A DNA stretch of 29,649 nucleotides from Candidatus Nitrosotenuis sp. (GTDB lineage: Archaea > Thermoproteota > Nitrososphaeria > Nitrososphaerales > Nitrosopumilaceae). The stretch lies in assembly GCA_023252015.1 (NCBI GenBank), contig JAHEXS010000002.1, forward strand, positions 1 to 29,649. Reading direction: 5' to 3'. A program made the translations under genes and the position numbers. The notes beneath the pieces were generated by a model. That model had not been told where the DNA came from, ran no database searches, and was given only the letters and a program-made list of their open reading frames with translations. Below, one piece after another: positions 1 through 7,111 of the stretch (position 1 is its first letter; every line of letters begins with the position of its first letter).

Positions 1-810
1 TAGCATTTTTGCCAGGTCTTTGCCTGAAAGGTTGCTTGTTATTATACTGGAATAAAATGAATTAATTTTTTCTCGCGGATCTATTCTTAATGAATACAAG
101 ACAATCCGTGCTTCTTCTTTTGATTTTGCCTTAAAGAATGCATTTACTGCAGGCTCGACATCTAGCGTTTCAAACGACCTATCGGTTGGGGCATCAAACC
201 CAGTTACCTGTGCTTGTGTCATATTGAGCATCGATCGAATGTCCCCGCGGGATTCTGTAATTACTTTGATCAGAGATCCCGGGCTGAGTTTTTCCCCCTC
301 GTCTCTTAGAACTTTTTCAAGATACAGTCTTAGCAATCTTGGAGGCACCGGCTTTAGGTAGATTGTTTTTGTTGTCTTTTTGATTGCCTTCATCTTGTCT
401 GATTGATCAAAGTTTGCTGCCAAAATTATTGGAATTGTAGGTTCCTTGAGAATCTTTAGGAGCGCTTCGACTCCACCAAAATCAGAGCGGCCATGAATTC
501 CATCTACCTCGTCTATGAAGATCAGTGATTTGCCAAGCAGTGTTGTATTTCCTAAAAGTGGGGTTAGAATCTCATCAATGTTTGTCTTGTTTCTAACATC
601 GCTTGCATTAAGTCCTATAATGTCATAGCCAAATTCCTTTGCAGTTATTCCTGCAAGTGTAGTTTTGCCAATCCCAGGTGGCCCAACCAAGAGAATCGGC
701 TTTGCCCCTTTTTTCCACTTGACGAGCCAATCGACAAACGAGTTTCTAGCTTCTTCGTTTCCAACCATGTCAGAAATCTTTTGGGGCCTATGTTTTTCAG
801 ACCACATCAT
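1..810 (-). CDS. rfcL: Replication factor C large subunit (N-terminal 270 residues; rest beyond the window edge)
   Basis: Large subunit of the archaeal clamp loader, which with RfcS opens the PCNA ring on primed DNA using ATP. The gene reads leftwards from ATG at 810-808 and is still open at base 1, so the C-terminal half is missing. Seen: start MMWSEKHRP, Walker A GPPGIGKT at about residues 43-50, Walker B IFIDEVDG with the RfcL-like HGRSDFGG just after it, and sensor-1-like ILAANF. The N terminus with WSEKHRP matches RfcL rather than RfcS, whose own gene lies at 26367. It starts 7 bases after the stop of the upstream 371-residue gene, so the two are probably one transcript. A second in-frame ATG directly follows the first, leaving a one-residue ambiguity in the start. 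Confidence 0.96.
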   Translation of the reverse strand, partial: MMWSEKHRPQKISDMVGNEEARNSFVDWLVKWKKGAKPILLVGPPGIGKTTLAGITAKEFGYDIIGLNASDVRNKTNIDEILTPLLGNTTLLGKSLIFIDEVDGIHGRSDFGGVEALLKILKEPTIPIILAANFDQSDKMKAIKKTTKTIYLKPVPPRLLRLYLEKVLRDEGEKLSPGSLIKVITESRGDIRSMLNMTQAQVTGFDAPTDRSFETLDVEPAVNAFFKAKSKEEARIVLYSLRIDPREKINSFYSSIITSNLSGKDLAKML

Positions 811-817
811 TTTTTGA

Positions 818-1933
818 TCACTTGGGTATATTGGCAGAAAATTCTGACCAGAGATTCACCTTGCTTAGTTGGTTATACCAGTACTGGTTGTAATGCTCTA
901 CTGTCAAAAACAGAAATTCCAAAAATTCCGTATGCGCAAATTCTTTTGGTAAAAGTTCGAGTGCCAGTCTTGCATCGCTAAGGTATAGTTCGCTTTTTTT
1001 CATTGTGAAATCAAATCCCTTTTTGACATCAGTTGTCAGAAAGGAGTAGTAGAGAGGCCATGACGGGACCTTTACAAACTTGTTTTTTATCGAGTCTTCG
1101 ATTTCGTTTCCACATCCCACTGATTCGGCGGCTCGGGCCATGCCGAGATAAAAGATTTCACCTAGGGGATTTTTGCCAAGCGCCATGTTGCGGCCAGCAG
1201 TTCCCATTACTGCGCGGTACTTTTTGTAACACTCATTCATTTTCTCTTCCGTGATTTTTCTTGGGTTTGTCTTTAGTTTGGTATCGATGTACTGGCCGAC
1301 TCGCGCATCCTTGAACCCTTCTTCAAATTCCTCCAGAACTTGTGCGCCACCTTTTGCTATTTTTGCACGGGCAAGCCTTAGAATATACGGGTTCATCAGC
1401 TTGTAATCATCAAGGTATTCAAGATCCTCGTCTTTGTCTACTATTCTGTCCATTGGCTCACTAAGATCAATTGCTATTATGTGGCCATCAACCAAATCCT
1501 GCCGCATTTGCAGATCATTGGTTCCAGAGTAAGCGGCAGACGCGTCATAAAGCGCATTAAACACAGGAAACGTCATCTTTACAAAATTAGAATTCAGTAT
1601 TCGCAGTACTCTGTCTTTTAGCGTGTCACGGTTTTCAAGTTTTGACTTTATTAGATTGATTTCAGACTCTTGCAGGATGATTTCCGCAGAGCCAACCTCT
1701 AGTGCAAATTCTTTTTGTGTGGAGTTTGGAAATTGGTCTGATTTTATCTCTCGGAGTAGGTCATCTGTGAATCTGTCTGCGAAGTTTGGAAATTCTTTTT
1801 CTGCTTCGTCCTTGTACTGATTGAATAATCGATAACCTTTTGATTTGAAAAGAGCTTGCTTTATGATATGTTTTCCAGGTTTTGTCGACATTAATGCTTC
1901 TTTACTGACAACAGACTGGTCCTTGCCACTCAC
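818..1933 (-). CDS. Conserved-looking protein of unknown function, upstream partner of rfcL
   Basis: 371 residues; I do not recognise the family. The protein is soluble, charged and mostly helical in appearance, with no signal peptide, membrane segment or Cys-rich metal site. Notable patches are an acidic stretch DRIVDKDEDLEYLDDYK near residues 161-177, a K/R-rich segment near 216-230, a G-rich GTAGRNMALGKNPLGE near 245-260, and an aromatic C terminus with HYNQYWYNQ. Start: GTG at 1933 is favoured over ATG at 1891 because a TATA-like box sits about 24 bases upstream of it, the spacing of a leaderless archaeal message. rfcL begins 7 bases after the stop, so a link to replication or repair is possible by context only. 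Length and uninterrupted frame make the gene real; the function is open. Confidence 0.85.
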   Translation of the reverse strand: MSGKDQSVVSKEALMSTKPGKHIIKQALFKSKGYRLFNQYKDEAEKEFPNFADRFTDDLLREIKSDQFPNSTQKEFALEVGSAEIILQESEINLIKSKLENRDTLKDRVLRILNSNFVKMTFPVFNALYDASAAYSGTNDLQMRQDLVDGHIIAIDLSEPMDRIVDKDEDLEYLDDYKLMNPYILRLARAKIAKGGAQVLEEFEEGFKDARVGQYIDTKLKTNPRKITEEKMNECYKKYRAVMGTAGRNMALGKNPLGEIFYLGMARAAESVGCGNEIEDSIKNKFVKVPSWPLYYSFLTTDVKKGFDFTMKKSELYLSDARLALELLPKEFAHTEFLEFLFLTVEHYNQYWYNQLSKVNLWSEFSANIPK

Positions 1934-1951
1934 ATAAGCACACCCCTTTTC

Positions 1952-1962
1952 TTATTATTTAT
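1952..1962 (-). promoter_or_regulatory. TATA-like box for the 371-residue gene and rfcL
   Basis: On the minus strand the sequence reads CATAAATAATA, centred about 24 bases before the GTG at 1933. This spacing fits a leaderless transcript and decides the start codon. It is one half of a divergent promoter region with the box at 1981. Confidence 0.6.
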
Positions 1963-1980
1963 GCTTTCAAAAATTCTTGA

Positions 1981-1990
1981 CTTAAATTAC
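1981..1990 (+). promoter_or_regulatory. TATA-like box for the IMPase-family gene
   Basis: CTTAAATTAC is centred about 25 bases before the GTG at 2010. An in-frame stop at 1983 excludes any longer protein, so the GTG with a leaderless message is the simplest reading. Confidence 0.55.
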
Positions 1991-2009
1991 GAAAAACTCT
2001 AGATGCAAT

Positions 2010-2810
2010 GTGCAACCAATCCAAGTTCTCAGAGAAGCTTCAAGATTAGTATATCAAAACGTAAAGAATTTGGCAGGAACAAAAGATGCTGGAAAAGACC
2101 ACGGGATCGGTGCGGGCGGAGACATATCAAGAAAGATAGACATTGTAGCAGAAAAAACTGTTCTCGATTATCTAAAAAAAATAAAATTCGATTGTGTTGT
2201 TCTTGGCGAAGAATGCGGTAGAGTAGAGCTGTCAAAAAAACCAAAGGGGTTTGTGATAATGGATGCAATAGACGGCTCTGCAAATGCAGTTAGAGGGCTT
2301 CCCTTCTTTTGCTGCTCGCTTGCGTTTGCTACAGAAAACAGGCTCAGCGCAATTACTGCAGGAGTTGTAACTGACTTGTCGTCAGGCGATATGTATTGGG
2401 CAACAAAAGGAAAAGGCGCCTACTGTAACAAAAAGAAGATCCAGGTCCACAAGGAAAAACCGGTGTACAAAATAGTCGGAGTTAACGTGTCCGGCGCAAA
2501 GTCACAACTAGTAAAAAGAATTCAGCCGCTTTTTGAAAATTCAAATCACACAAGGCACCTTGGCGCAAACGCACTTGAACTTGCACTTTTTGCACGAGGT
2601 TTGATTGACGTCTACATAGATTTGAGAGAAAAGATTCGCGTAACAGACATGGCTGCAGGATATCTTATCGCAAAAGAAGCGGGAGGAATAATTCTGGATC
2701 AAAAAATGAAGCCCTTAGACTCGGATCTTGCTTATGAGACCAGGCTTTCGTTTATAGCTGCGGCAAGTAATGAAATTCTAAAAGAAATTTCAAAACAACT
2801 GAAACTATGA
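2010..2810 (+). CDS. Inositol-1-monophosphatase / fructose-1,6-bisphosphatase family protein
   Basis: Mg-dependent, lithium-sensitive-type sugar phosphatase of the IMPase superfamily; 266 residues, normal for the family. Metal-site motifs are visible in order: GEECG (about residue 67), MDAIDGSANAVRG (about 84-96, the D-x-I-D-G-S/T-x-N core) and VTDMAAGYLIAKEAGG (about 212-227, the family WDxAAG position with T replacing W). The overall pattern resembles archaeal MJ0109-type enzymes, which act on both inositol monophosphate and fructose bisphosphate, so the substrate cannot be chosen from sequence. Archaea of this group usually have a separate bifunctional FBP aldolase/phosphatase, which makes an inositol-phosphate role reasonable, but that is inference. 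GTG start; no operon partner downstream on the same strand within 60 bases. Confidence 0.9.
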   Translation: MQPIQVLREASRLVYQNVKNLAGTKDAGKDHGIGAGGDISRKIDIVAEKTVLDYLKKIKFDCVVLGEECGRVELSKKPKGFVIMDAIDGSANAVRGLPFFCCSLAFATENRLSAITAGVVTDLSSGDMYWATKGKGAYCNKKKIQVHKEKPVYKIVGVNVSGAKSQLVKRIQPLFENSNHTRHLGANALELALFARGLIDVYIDLREKIRVTDMAAGYLIAKEAGGIILDQKMKPLDSDLAYETRLSFIAAASNEILKEISKQLKL

Positions 2811-2875
2811 TGTATTTTAATGATTTGTGAAATATTTTGAAAAGTTAATTATTGTGTGATTAGCAAATCTTGCCA

Positions 2876-3661
2876 ATGAACAAGCCGTTATTTGCTATTC
2901 TTATTGGGATATCTTTGATGACTTCTGTGGCTCCTCAAAATTCGTTTGGAGAAAACGCGGGATGCAGAAGAGATTGTGAAGCGCCTACTTTTGGTCAACT
3001 GAACGACGGTAAAAAAATGATTCAAAATGGACTGATAATCAACGACAAGTCCTTTGATGTAACGGAATATGATCAGGCAATTCCAACCATGACGTTTGCA
3101 GCAGGCCAACCGCTAAGAGTGAAAATGACAGTATACGAAAACAGTGGTGTAAGCGCATTACAGCATGTTTCATTTACCATAAGTGATTATAAAGATGAAC
3201 GACATCAAAACGACAAAGCATCAATTTCATTTGATCAAGATTTTACTGGAGAGCAAAAAGTAAACGTCGTTGATTTTGATAAAATTTTTGACAGTGTCAA
3301 AGCTAACGCAACCTCGATTGACGCATTTACTACATTGGTTGTCTTTACCTTCAAGTTCCAAAAGTCAATAGACACATCTTCAATTATAATTGATACATGG
3401 GACAATGCCAAAAATTCAAGAAAAAATATCTTTGTGGATGCGATAAAAGTTGATGACAAGAGCCTAGAGAAGGCCATACATAACGCAATAGAGAGAAAAA
3501 TAGCGGAAAAGAAAATGACTATGAAAGATCAAAAGGACGGCAAGGTAGAAAAAGAAAAATCAGCGGAAAGTTCAAAGGACAAATCTAAAAAATCTGCCAA
3601 AAAGCCCCAAATAGCAAAAGGCAAAAAGAAAATTCAGTTGCCGCGACAATACGAGTACTAA
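2876..3661 (+). CDS. Secreted Cys-motif protein, paralogue 1 (Lys-rich tail)
   Basis: 261 residues from ATG at 2876 (a TTG two codons earlier is possible). It has an N-terminal signal peptide (hydrophobic LFAILIGISLMTSVA, cleavage likely near residues 22-27), then the family motif CRRDCEAPTFG, then a beta-rich domain of about 170 residues containing VKMTVYENSGV and HVSFTISDYKD. Two related genes lie at 11031 and 11982. This copy lacks their C-terminal CREGFELVIRS...GAPACV module and instead ends in a roughly 50-residue Lys/Glu/Ser-rich tail closing with RQYEY. The basic tail could bind polyanions or the cell surface. Function is unknown; I infer an extracellular or cell-envelope protein. Monocistronic, followed by the tRNA-Asp gene on the opposite strand. 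Confidence 0.85.
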   Translation: MNKPLFAILIGISLMTSVAPQNSFGENAGCRRDCEAPTFGQLNDGKKMIQNGLIINDKSFDVTEYDQAIPTMTFAAGQPLRVKMTVYENSGVSALQHVSFTISDYKDERHQNDKASISFDQDFTGEQKVNVVDFDKIFDSVKANATSIDAFTTLVVFTFKFQKSIDTSSIIIDTWDNAKNSRKNIFVDAIKVDDKSLEKAIHNAIERKIAEKKMTMKDQKDGKVEKEKSAESSKDKSKKSAKKPQIAKGKKKIQLPRQYEY

Positions 3662-3758
3662 CAGAAAATTCATGATAGACTGATTGATGTGTTGGCATGT
3701 TTGCTAGTTTTTGTTTCAGTCAGACATAACGTGTTTTGGGTTTAAAGAAAATAATAAG

Positions 3759-3833
3759 CGCCCTCGGCGGGATTTGAACACGCGTCTCAGCCGTGACAGG
3801 GCCGAATTCTAGACCGGGCTATACTACAAGGGC
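3759..3833 (-). tRNA. tRNA-Asp (GTC)
   Basis: Reading on the minus strand, the acceptor GCCCTTG pairs with CGAGGGC (one G-U), the anticodon stem CGGCC/GGCTG encloses the loop CTGTCAC with anticodon GTC, and the T-arm has GTTCAAATCC. Discriminator base is G, as expected for Asp. No intron and no encoded CCA. It is divergent from tRNA-Lys. Confidence 0.93.
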
Positions 3834-3855
3834 TTGAGTCTTTATGTAAAAATTC

Positions 3856-3907
3856 CTTTTTTAAAGTTTACATCTGATGTTAGACTACTAAAAGACTAAA
3901 TTATACA
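3856..3907. promoter_or_regulatory. Divergent promoters between tRNA-Asp and tRNA-Lys
   Basis: An A/T box TTTTTTAAAG at 3856-3865 lies about 27 bases upstream of the tRNA-Asp 5' end (minus strand). A second box AAATTATAC at 3898-3906 lies about 25 bases upstream of the tRNA-Lys 5' end (plus strand). Both have normal archaeal TATA spacing. Confidence 0.5.
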
Positions 3908-3926
3908 CGATTGGCAAAACTACGAA

Positions 3927-4000
3927 GGGTTCGTAGCTCAGCCAGGTAGAGTACCGGACTTTTAATCCGGCTGTCCGGGGTCCGAATCCCCGCGAACCCG
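3927..4000 (+). tRNA. tRNA-Lys (TTT)
   Basis: Acceptor GGGTTCG pairs fully with CGAACCC; the anticodon stem CCGGA/TCCGG encloses the loop CTTTTAA with anticodon TTT; T-arm GGTCCGAATCC; discriminator G. No intron, no encoded CCA. A 15-base segment from its 3' end recurs at 5190-5204. Confidence 0.95.
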
Positions 4001-4002
4001 CC

Positions 4003-4007
4003 TTTTT
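4003..4007 (+). terminator. Oligo-T terminator of tRNA-Lys
   Basis: A run of five T begins three bases after the tRNA. Short T-runs are the usual archaeal intrinsic termination signal. Confidence 0.5.
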
Positions 4008-4047
4008 GATCAAATTCAAATAGTGTTGGATTTTTTTCTGTATTTTT

Positions 4048-5085
4048 CTAGTTTTCTAGTTCAAGTATGTGTGGAATTGCTAAAACAACGATTTGGTCAT
4101 TCATGCCGTTAACTTGACTATTGTCTAGTATGTTTTCAAGGAATTTCTTTTGTGACATTCCTTGTGGTACGCCTAGTAAATGTGCAAAGTCGCCAGCTTC
4201 TGATGGCATAAATCCGTTGCATAGTAGTGAGGCTTTGCCTTTTGGTGTTTCGTTGCATTGTACTGAGGCTTTGCCTTTTGGTGTTTCGTTGCATTGTACT
4301 GAGGCCTTATCTGCTGGTTTTCCATTGCATGCGATTGAGGAATCGTTACTTGCGTCCACAACGTCTGGAAGGGAGATGATCGATAGGTTTGTTTGTTGCA
4401 AGCTTGGTTTTCCTTTCCAATCAAGAATAACTATTGTGGATTTTCCAGATATTAACGGGTTTTTATTTGTCAGCAAAATTGTGTCATCACTGATTTTTGT
4501 CTTGTCCCAGCTTGATTTTACAGATTGAAGACTTCCTTTGTTTACCATTATGATAAGGGATTGTATGTCAGATTTTCCAGTGTTTTTTATGGTTAGTTTT
4601 GTCTGTGTATCACTCTTTGTAATTTTTACAGTTCCTTTCATGTTGTCATGAAGCATTTGCATACCTTTGTCGTAGGTGGGTTTTTTCTCAACTTTACTTT
4701 GAGTCTTGTCGCAAGCATCACCTAGCCCATCAAAATCAGAATCTTTTTGGTTTGGGTTGTAGTTTTTAGGACAGTTATCTTTAGAATCTGGAATCCCATC
4801 TTTGTCGGAGTCCGTCTCAGTTTTTGGATACGGTGTTATTGGATTTGGTAGTATCTTTTTTTCTTCTTTCTTACTGTATGGCGTAGCATCACATGCATCA
4901 CCAATTCCATCCCCGTCACTGTCAGCTTGGTCTGGATTGTAGTCATTTATGCAATTATCCTTGACATCTAGAATTCCATCTTGGTCAGAATCAGACTCTT
5001 CATATTTTTGGCCGTTAATGGTTGCACTAGTTATTCCTAAAAGAAGCATTACTGCAATTAACGAAAAAACAAAAGTTTTTTCCAA
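4048..5085 (-). CDS. Secreted thrombospondin type 3 repeat protein with Cys-containing 12-residue repeats
   Basis: 345 residues. A signal peptide (hydrophobic FVFSLIAVMLLLGITSA) is followed by two pairs of calcium-binding type-3 repeats: DSDQDGILDVKDNC + DSDGDGIGDACD (about residues 32-65) and DSDKDGIPDSKDNC + DSDFDGLGDACD (about 92-126). A domain of about 110 residues follows, then a Cys/Lys tandem region with units like KASVQCNETPKG (about 255-293), and a C-terminal domain with FLENILDNSQVNG. No C-terminal membrane anchor is seen. TSP3 repeats are known to bind Ca2+ in Asp-rich loops, so this is likely an extracellular Ca-dependent structural or adhesive protein; the exact role is not evident. 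It stands alone between tRNA-Lys and argH. Confidence 0.85.
   Translation of the reverse strand: MEKTFVFSLIAVMLLLGITSATINGQKYEESDSDQDGILDVKDNCINDYNPDQADSDGDGIGDACDATPYSKKEEKKILPNPITPYPKTETDSDKDGIPDSKDNCPKNYNPNQKDSDFDGLGDACDKTQSKVEKKPTYDKGMQMLHDNMKGTVKITKSDTQTKLTIKNTGKSDIQSLIIMVNKGSLQSVKSSWDKTKISDDTILLTNKNPLISGKSTIVILDWKGKPSLQQTNLSIISLPDVVDASNDSSIACNGKPADKASVQCNETPKGKASVQCNETPKGKASLLCNGFMPSEAGDFAHLLGVPQGMSQKKFLENILDNSQVNGMNDQIVVLAIPHILELEN
4229..4300 (-). repeat. Perfect 36-base tandem duplication in the TSP3 protein gene
   Basis: Bases 4229-4264 and 4265-4300 are identical 36-mers (12 codons), starting GAGGCTTTGC and ending TGTACT on the plus strand. They encode repeated KASVQCNETPKG-type units. 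Degenerate partial copies flank them on both sides (about 4213-4228 and 4301-4330), giving Cys residues regularly spaced by 12. The perfect identity implies a recent copy-number change that keeps the frame. Confidence 0.95.
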
Positions 5086-5156
5086 TTGGGATAAAGATCA
5101 TTTTGTAGTATTTAATTATGATCGTATTTGAGAAATAATTTGGTACAAAACCGAGT

Positions 5157-5204
5157 GGATTCGTAAAATGGACTATACAGACATGAGTTCCCGCGAACTC
5201 GCCT
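5157..5204 (+). pseudogene. Possible tRNA-Lys relic / attachment-site-like repeat
   Basis: 5157-5165 matches the tRNA-Lys 5' end at 8 of 9 bases, and 5190-5204 (CCCGCGAACTCGCCT) matches its 3' end and flank at 14 of 15 (3989-4003). The middle is only about 24 bases and has no anticodon arm, so it cannot be a working tRNA. It also forms a 6-bp hairpin GAGTTC-CCGC-GAACTC at 5185-5200. The copies flank the TSP3 gene in the arrangement left by integration into a tRNA 3' end, but no integrase is present. A chance hairpin or weak terminator downstream of argH is an alternative. Confidence 0.35.
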
Positions 5205-5276
5205 CTACTTAGGTTCATTTCCAGGACTTGAAAATCATTGTCTCCGTTTTTGTCAGCGTGTGCTCGTGACTAGCCA

Positions 5277-6734
5277 CTAGATTAGTGACTTTACTTTTTT
5301 TGAGAGAGATTCGAGGGATGATGTTACTTCGTTGCTCCGTTTTGTTGTGCCTGTCTTGTATGAGTTTACCTTTGCTTTTCTGTTAGAGGCCATTCTTTTT
5401 TGTTCAGAAATTCCCGAAGATCCCTGAGAGGTTCTGTTCTTCAGCGAGGACTCGGCGTTAATTGACGTGATTATTTTCAGTATCTTCTTAGAATCAATTT
5501 CTTTTTCTTTTAGCGATTTGTTGATTTCTGCCAGAGTTAGTTGTGAGAGAGACTTTTTTGACTCATATGCAGTTTGTACTAGATGGCCTACAATCTTGTG
5601 AGTCGTCCTAAATGGTAATCCCTCTTTTACTAGCGCCTCTGCCACATCAAGTGCAGTCAGATATCCAGAATTTGCAACCTTTTTCATTTTTTCCTTATTG
5701 ACCTTTATGGTTGCAAACATTGCGTTTATCACAAGTAGTGCAGATATTGCAATTTTTGATGTGGACCATACTGAGGGTTTGATTTCCTGCAGATCTCTCC
5801 CATATCCAGATGCGAGGCCCTTTACGGCAGACAAGACTGCCACCAGGTTTCCAATTACACGTGCTGTCTTTCCACGCGTTAGCTCCAAGATGTCTGGATT
5901 TTTTTTCTGCGGCATTACACTTGATGGGGATGAGAACTGATCAGATAGTTCAACAAATGAAAATTCTGAAGTAGACCATATTATCAAGTCCTCAGAGATG
6001 CGGCTCAGATTCGTCATCAGAATAGTCACAACCCCCACATATTCTGCCACAACGTCGCGGCTGCTTGTTGCGTCAATAGAATTTTCCACCAGTCCCTTAA
6101 AGCCAAGCATTCTTGCAGTGCTGTTTCTGTCGATCGGAATGCTTGTTCCTCCAACTGGCCCTGCTCCAAGTGGTGACTCGTTTATCCTCCCATAAGTCAC
6201 ATAGAGCCTGTCCAAATCACGAAACAGTGCATCCGAATATGCGAGCAAATAGTGCGAAAAAGTGCCAATCTGTGCCTGCTGGAGGTGCGTGTAAAGCGGC
6301 ATTAGGGTGCTTGTGTGTTTTTCTGAAAGCATGACCAGTGTTTCTATTGTGTCCAGTATACATTTGCACAAAATGTTAATGTCGTCTCGAATCTTCATGC
6401 GGAGGTCTAGTGCCACCTGGTCATTGCGGGACCTAGCAGTGTGCATCTTGCCGCCAATTTTTACTCCGGTCTTTTTTATGACGAGCGATTCAATCAACTC
6501 GTGAATGTCCTCTGCAGAGGAATTATTTTGAAATTTTTCTTTTTTTAGTTTTTCTAGAGCCTGAAGAATTTTTTTGATTTCTAATTTGGTGATGATTTTA
6601 TTTTCATAAAGCATTATTGCATGAGCTTGACTTCCAATGATATCATAAAATGCAATTTCAGAATCGTCAGAAATTGAGGAAACAAAGTCAAGTGTTTGCT
6701 TGCCAAGGTTTTGGTCTAGTCGTGACCGATACAT
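5277..6734 (-). CDS. argH: Argininosuccinate lyase
   Basis: Last step of arginine synthesis: argininosuccinate to arginine and fumarate, cytoplasmic homotetramer of the fumarase/aspartase superfamily. Seen: HTARSRNDQ near residue 98, the QAQIGTFSHYL region, SPLGAGPVGGTS, and the superfamily signature SSPSSVMPQKKNPD near residue 270, where the Ser loop and Lys bind substrate. At 485 residues it is slightly longer than the usual 460 or so, the excess being a Ser/Lys-rich C terminus. Start: ATG at 6734 rather than the upstream in-frame codon at 6767, because the protein then begins MYRSRLDQ as in relatives and sits about 25 bases from a TATA box. It is monocistronic and divergent from the SufT-like gene. 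Confidence 0.96.
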   Translation of the reverse strand: MYRSRLDQNLGKQTLDFVSSISDDSEIAFYDIIGSQAHAIMLYENKIITKLEIKKILQALEKLKKEKFQNNSSAEDIHELIESLVIKKTGVKIGGKMHTARSRNDQVALDLRMKIRDDINILCKCILDTIETLVMLSEKHTSTLMPLYTHLQQAQIGTFSHYLLAYSDALFRDLDRLYVTYGRINESPLGAGPVGGTSIPIDRNSTARMLGFKGLVENSIDATSSRDVVAEYVGVVTILMTNLSRISEDLIIWSTSEFSFVELSDQFSSPSSVMPQKKNPDILELTRGKTARVIGNLVAVLSAVKGLASGYGRDLQEIKPSVWSTSKIAISALLVINAMFATIKVNKEKMKKVANSGYLTALDVAEALVKEGLPFRTTHKIVGHLVQTAYESKKSLSQLTLAEINKSLKEKEIDSKKILKIITSINAESSLKNRTSQGSSGISEQKRMASNRKAKVNSYKTGTTKRSNEVTSSLESLSKKVKSLI

Positions 6735-6755
6735 CAAACTAGGGATTATAATGGT

Positions 6756-6763
6756 TATATATA
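6756..6763. promoter_or_regulatory. Palindromic TATA box shared by argH and the SufT-like gene
   Basis: TATATATA at 6756-6763 is a perfect palindrome. Its centre (6759.5) is about 25 bases from the argH ATG at 6734 on the minus strand and about 25 bases from the ATG at 6784 on the plus strand. No other TATA-like site with this spacing is apparent in the 49-base intergenic gap, so one TBP site appears to serve both leaderless genes. Confidence 0.65.
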
Positions 6764-6783
6764 GCATAGACGCTTTGTCGCAT

Positions 6784-7110
6784 ATGACTCAGGATTTACA
6801 AGAGTTAAGAAGAAAAATTTTTGATGAATTATCTGGAATTGTAGATCCGGAGATAAATACATCAATTACAGACCTAGAGCTGGTAGACAATGTCGACATT
6901 GAAGATTCTGCAGTAAAGGTCGACCTGCACTTGACAAGTCCGTTTTGTCCCGCAGTATTTGGTTTTAAGATTGCGCAGGATGTCCATGACAATCTTTTGA
7001 AACTGGACGGAATTAACGACGTAAAGGTAAACGTCTCAAATCATTTCATGGCAGAACAGATTAACAACCAGGTAAACAACAGTCCAAATCCAAAAAAGAC
7101 CACACCTTAG
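6784..7110 (+). CDS. MIP18/DUF59 family protein (SufT/PaaD-like), probable Fe-S assembly factor
   Basis: 108 residues from ATG at 6784; a longer frame from 6700 is rejected because it would overlap the promoter and argH and the family starts with an LRRKIFDELSGIVDPEI-like helix. Seen: VDPEINTSITDLELVDNV near residues 20-37, then HLTSPFCPAVFGF near 53-65, containing the conserved TxxxC-P motif. Family members (SufT, MIP18/CIA2) help mature iron-sulfur proteins, though others are parts of ring-hydroxylating systems. The convergent neighbour is sdhB, a three-cluster Fe-S protein, one base away, which is suggestive but not an operon. The Asn/Pro-rich C terminus (NNQVNNSPNPKKTTP) is variable tail. 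Confidence 0.85.
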   Translation: MTQDLQELRRKIFDELSGIVDPEINTSITDLELVDNVDIEDSAVKVDLHLTSPFCPAVFGFKIAQDVHDNLLKLDGINDVKVNVSNHFMAEQINNQVNNSPNPKKTTP

Positions 7111-7111
7111 A

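Noticed and set aside
4229..4300. 36-base repeats as a CRISPR-like array
   Set aside because: The units abut directly with no spacers, keep codon phase and lie inside a protein gene.
4121..4528. 135-codon plus-strand frame opposite the TSP3 gene
   Set aside because: It is the mirror of the tandem-repeat coding region; the minus strand has a signal peptide and TSP3 motifs, while this frame has no start context or recognisable domain.
5157..5204. A functional tRNA or intron-containing tRNA at this site
   Set aside because: No anticodon arm, D-arm or T-loop (GTTCRA) can be drawn; only end-like fragments are present.
6700..6783. 28-residue N-terminal extension of the SufT-like protein
   Set aside because: It would cross the TATA box and the argH start; the family N terminus and promoter spacing favour ATG 6784.
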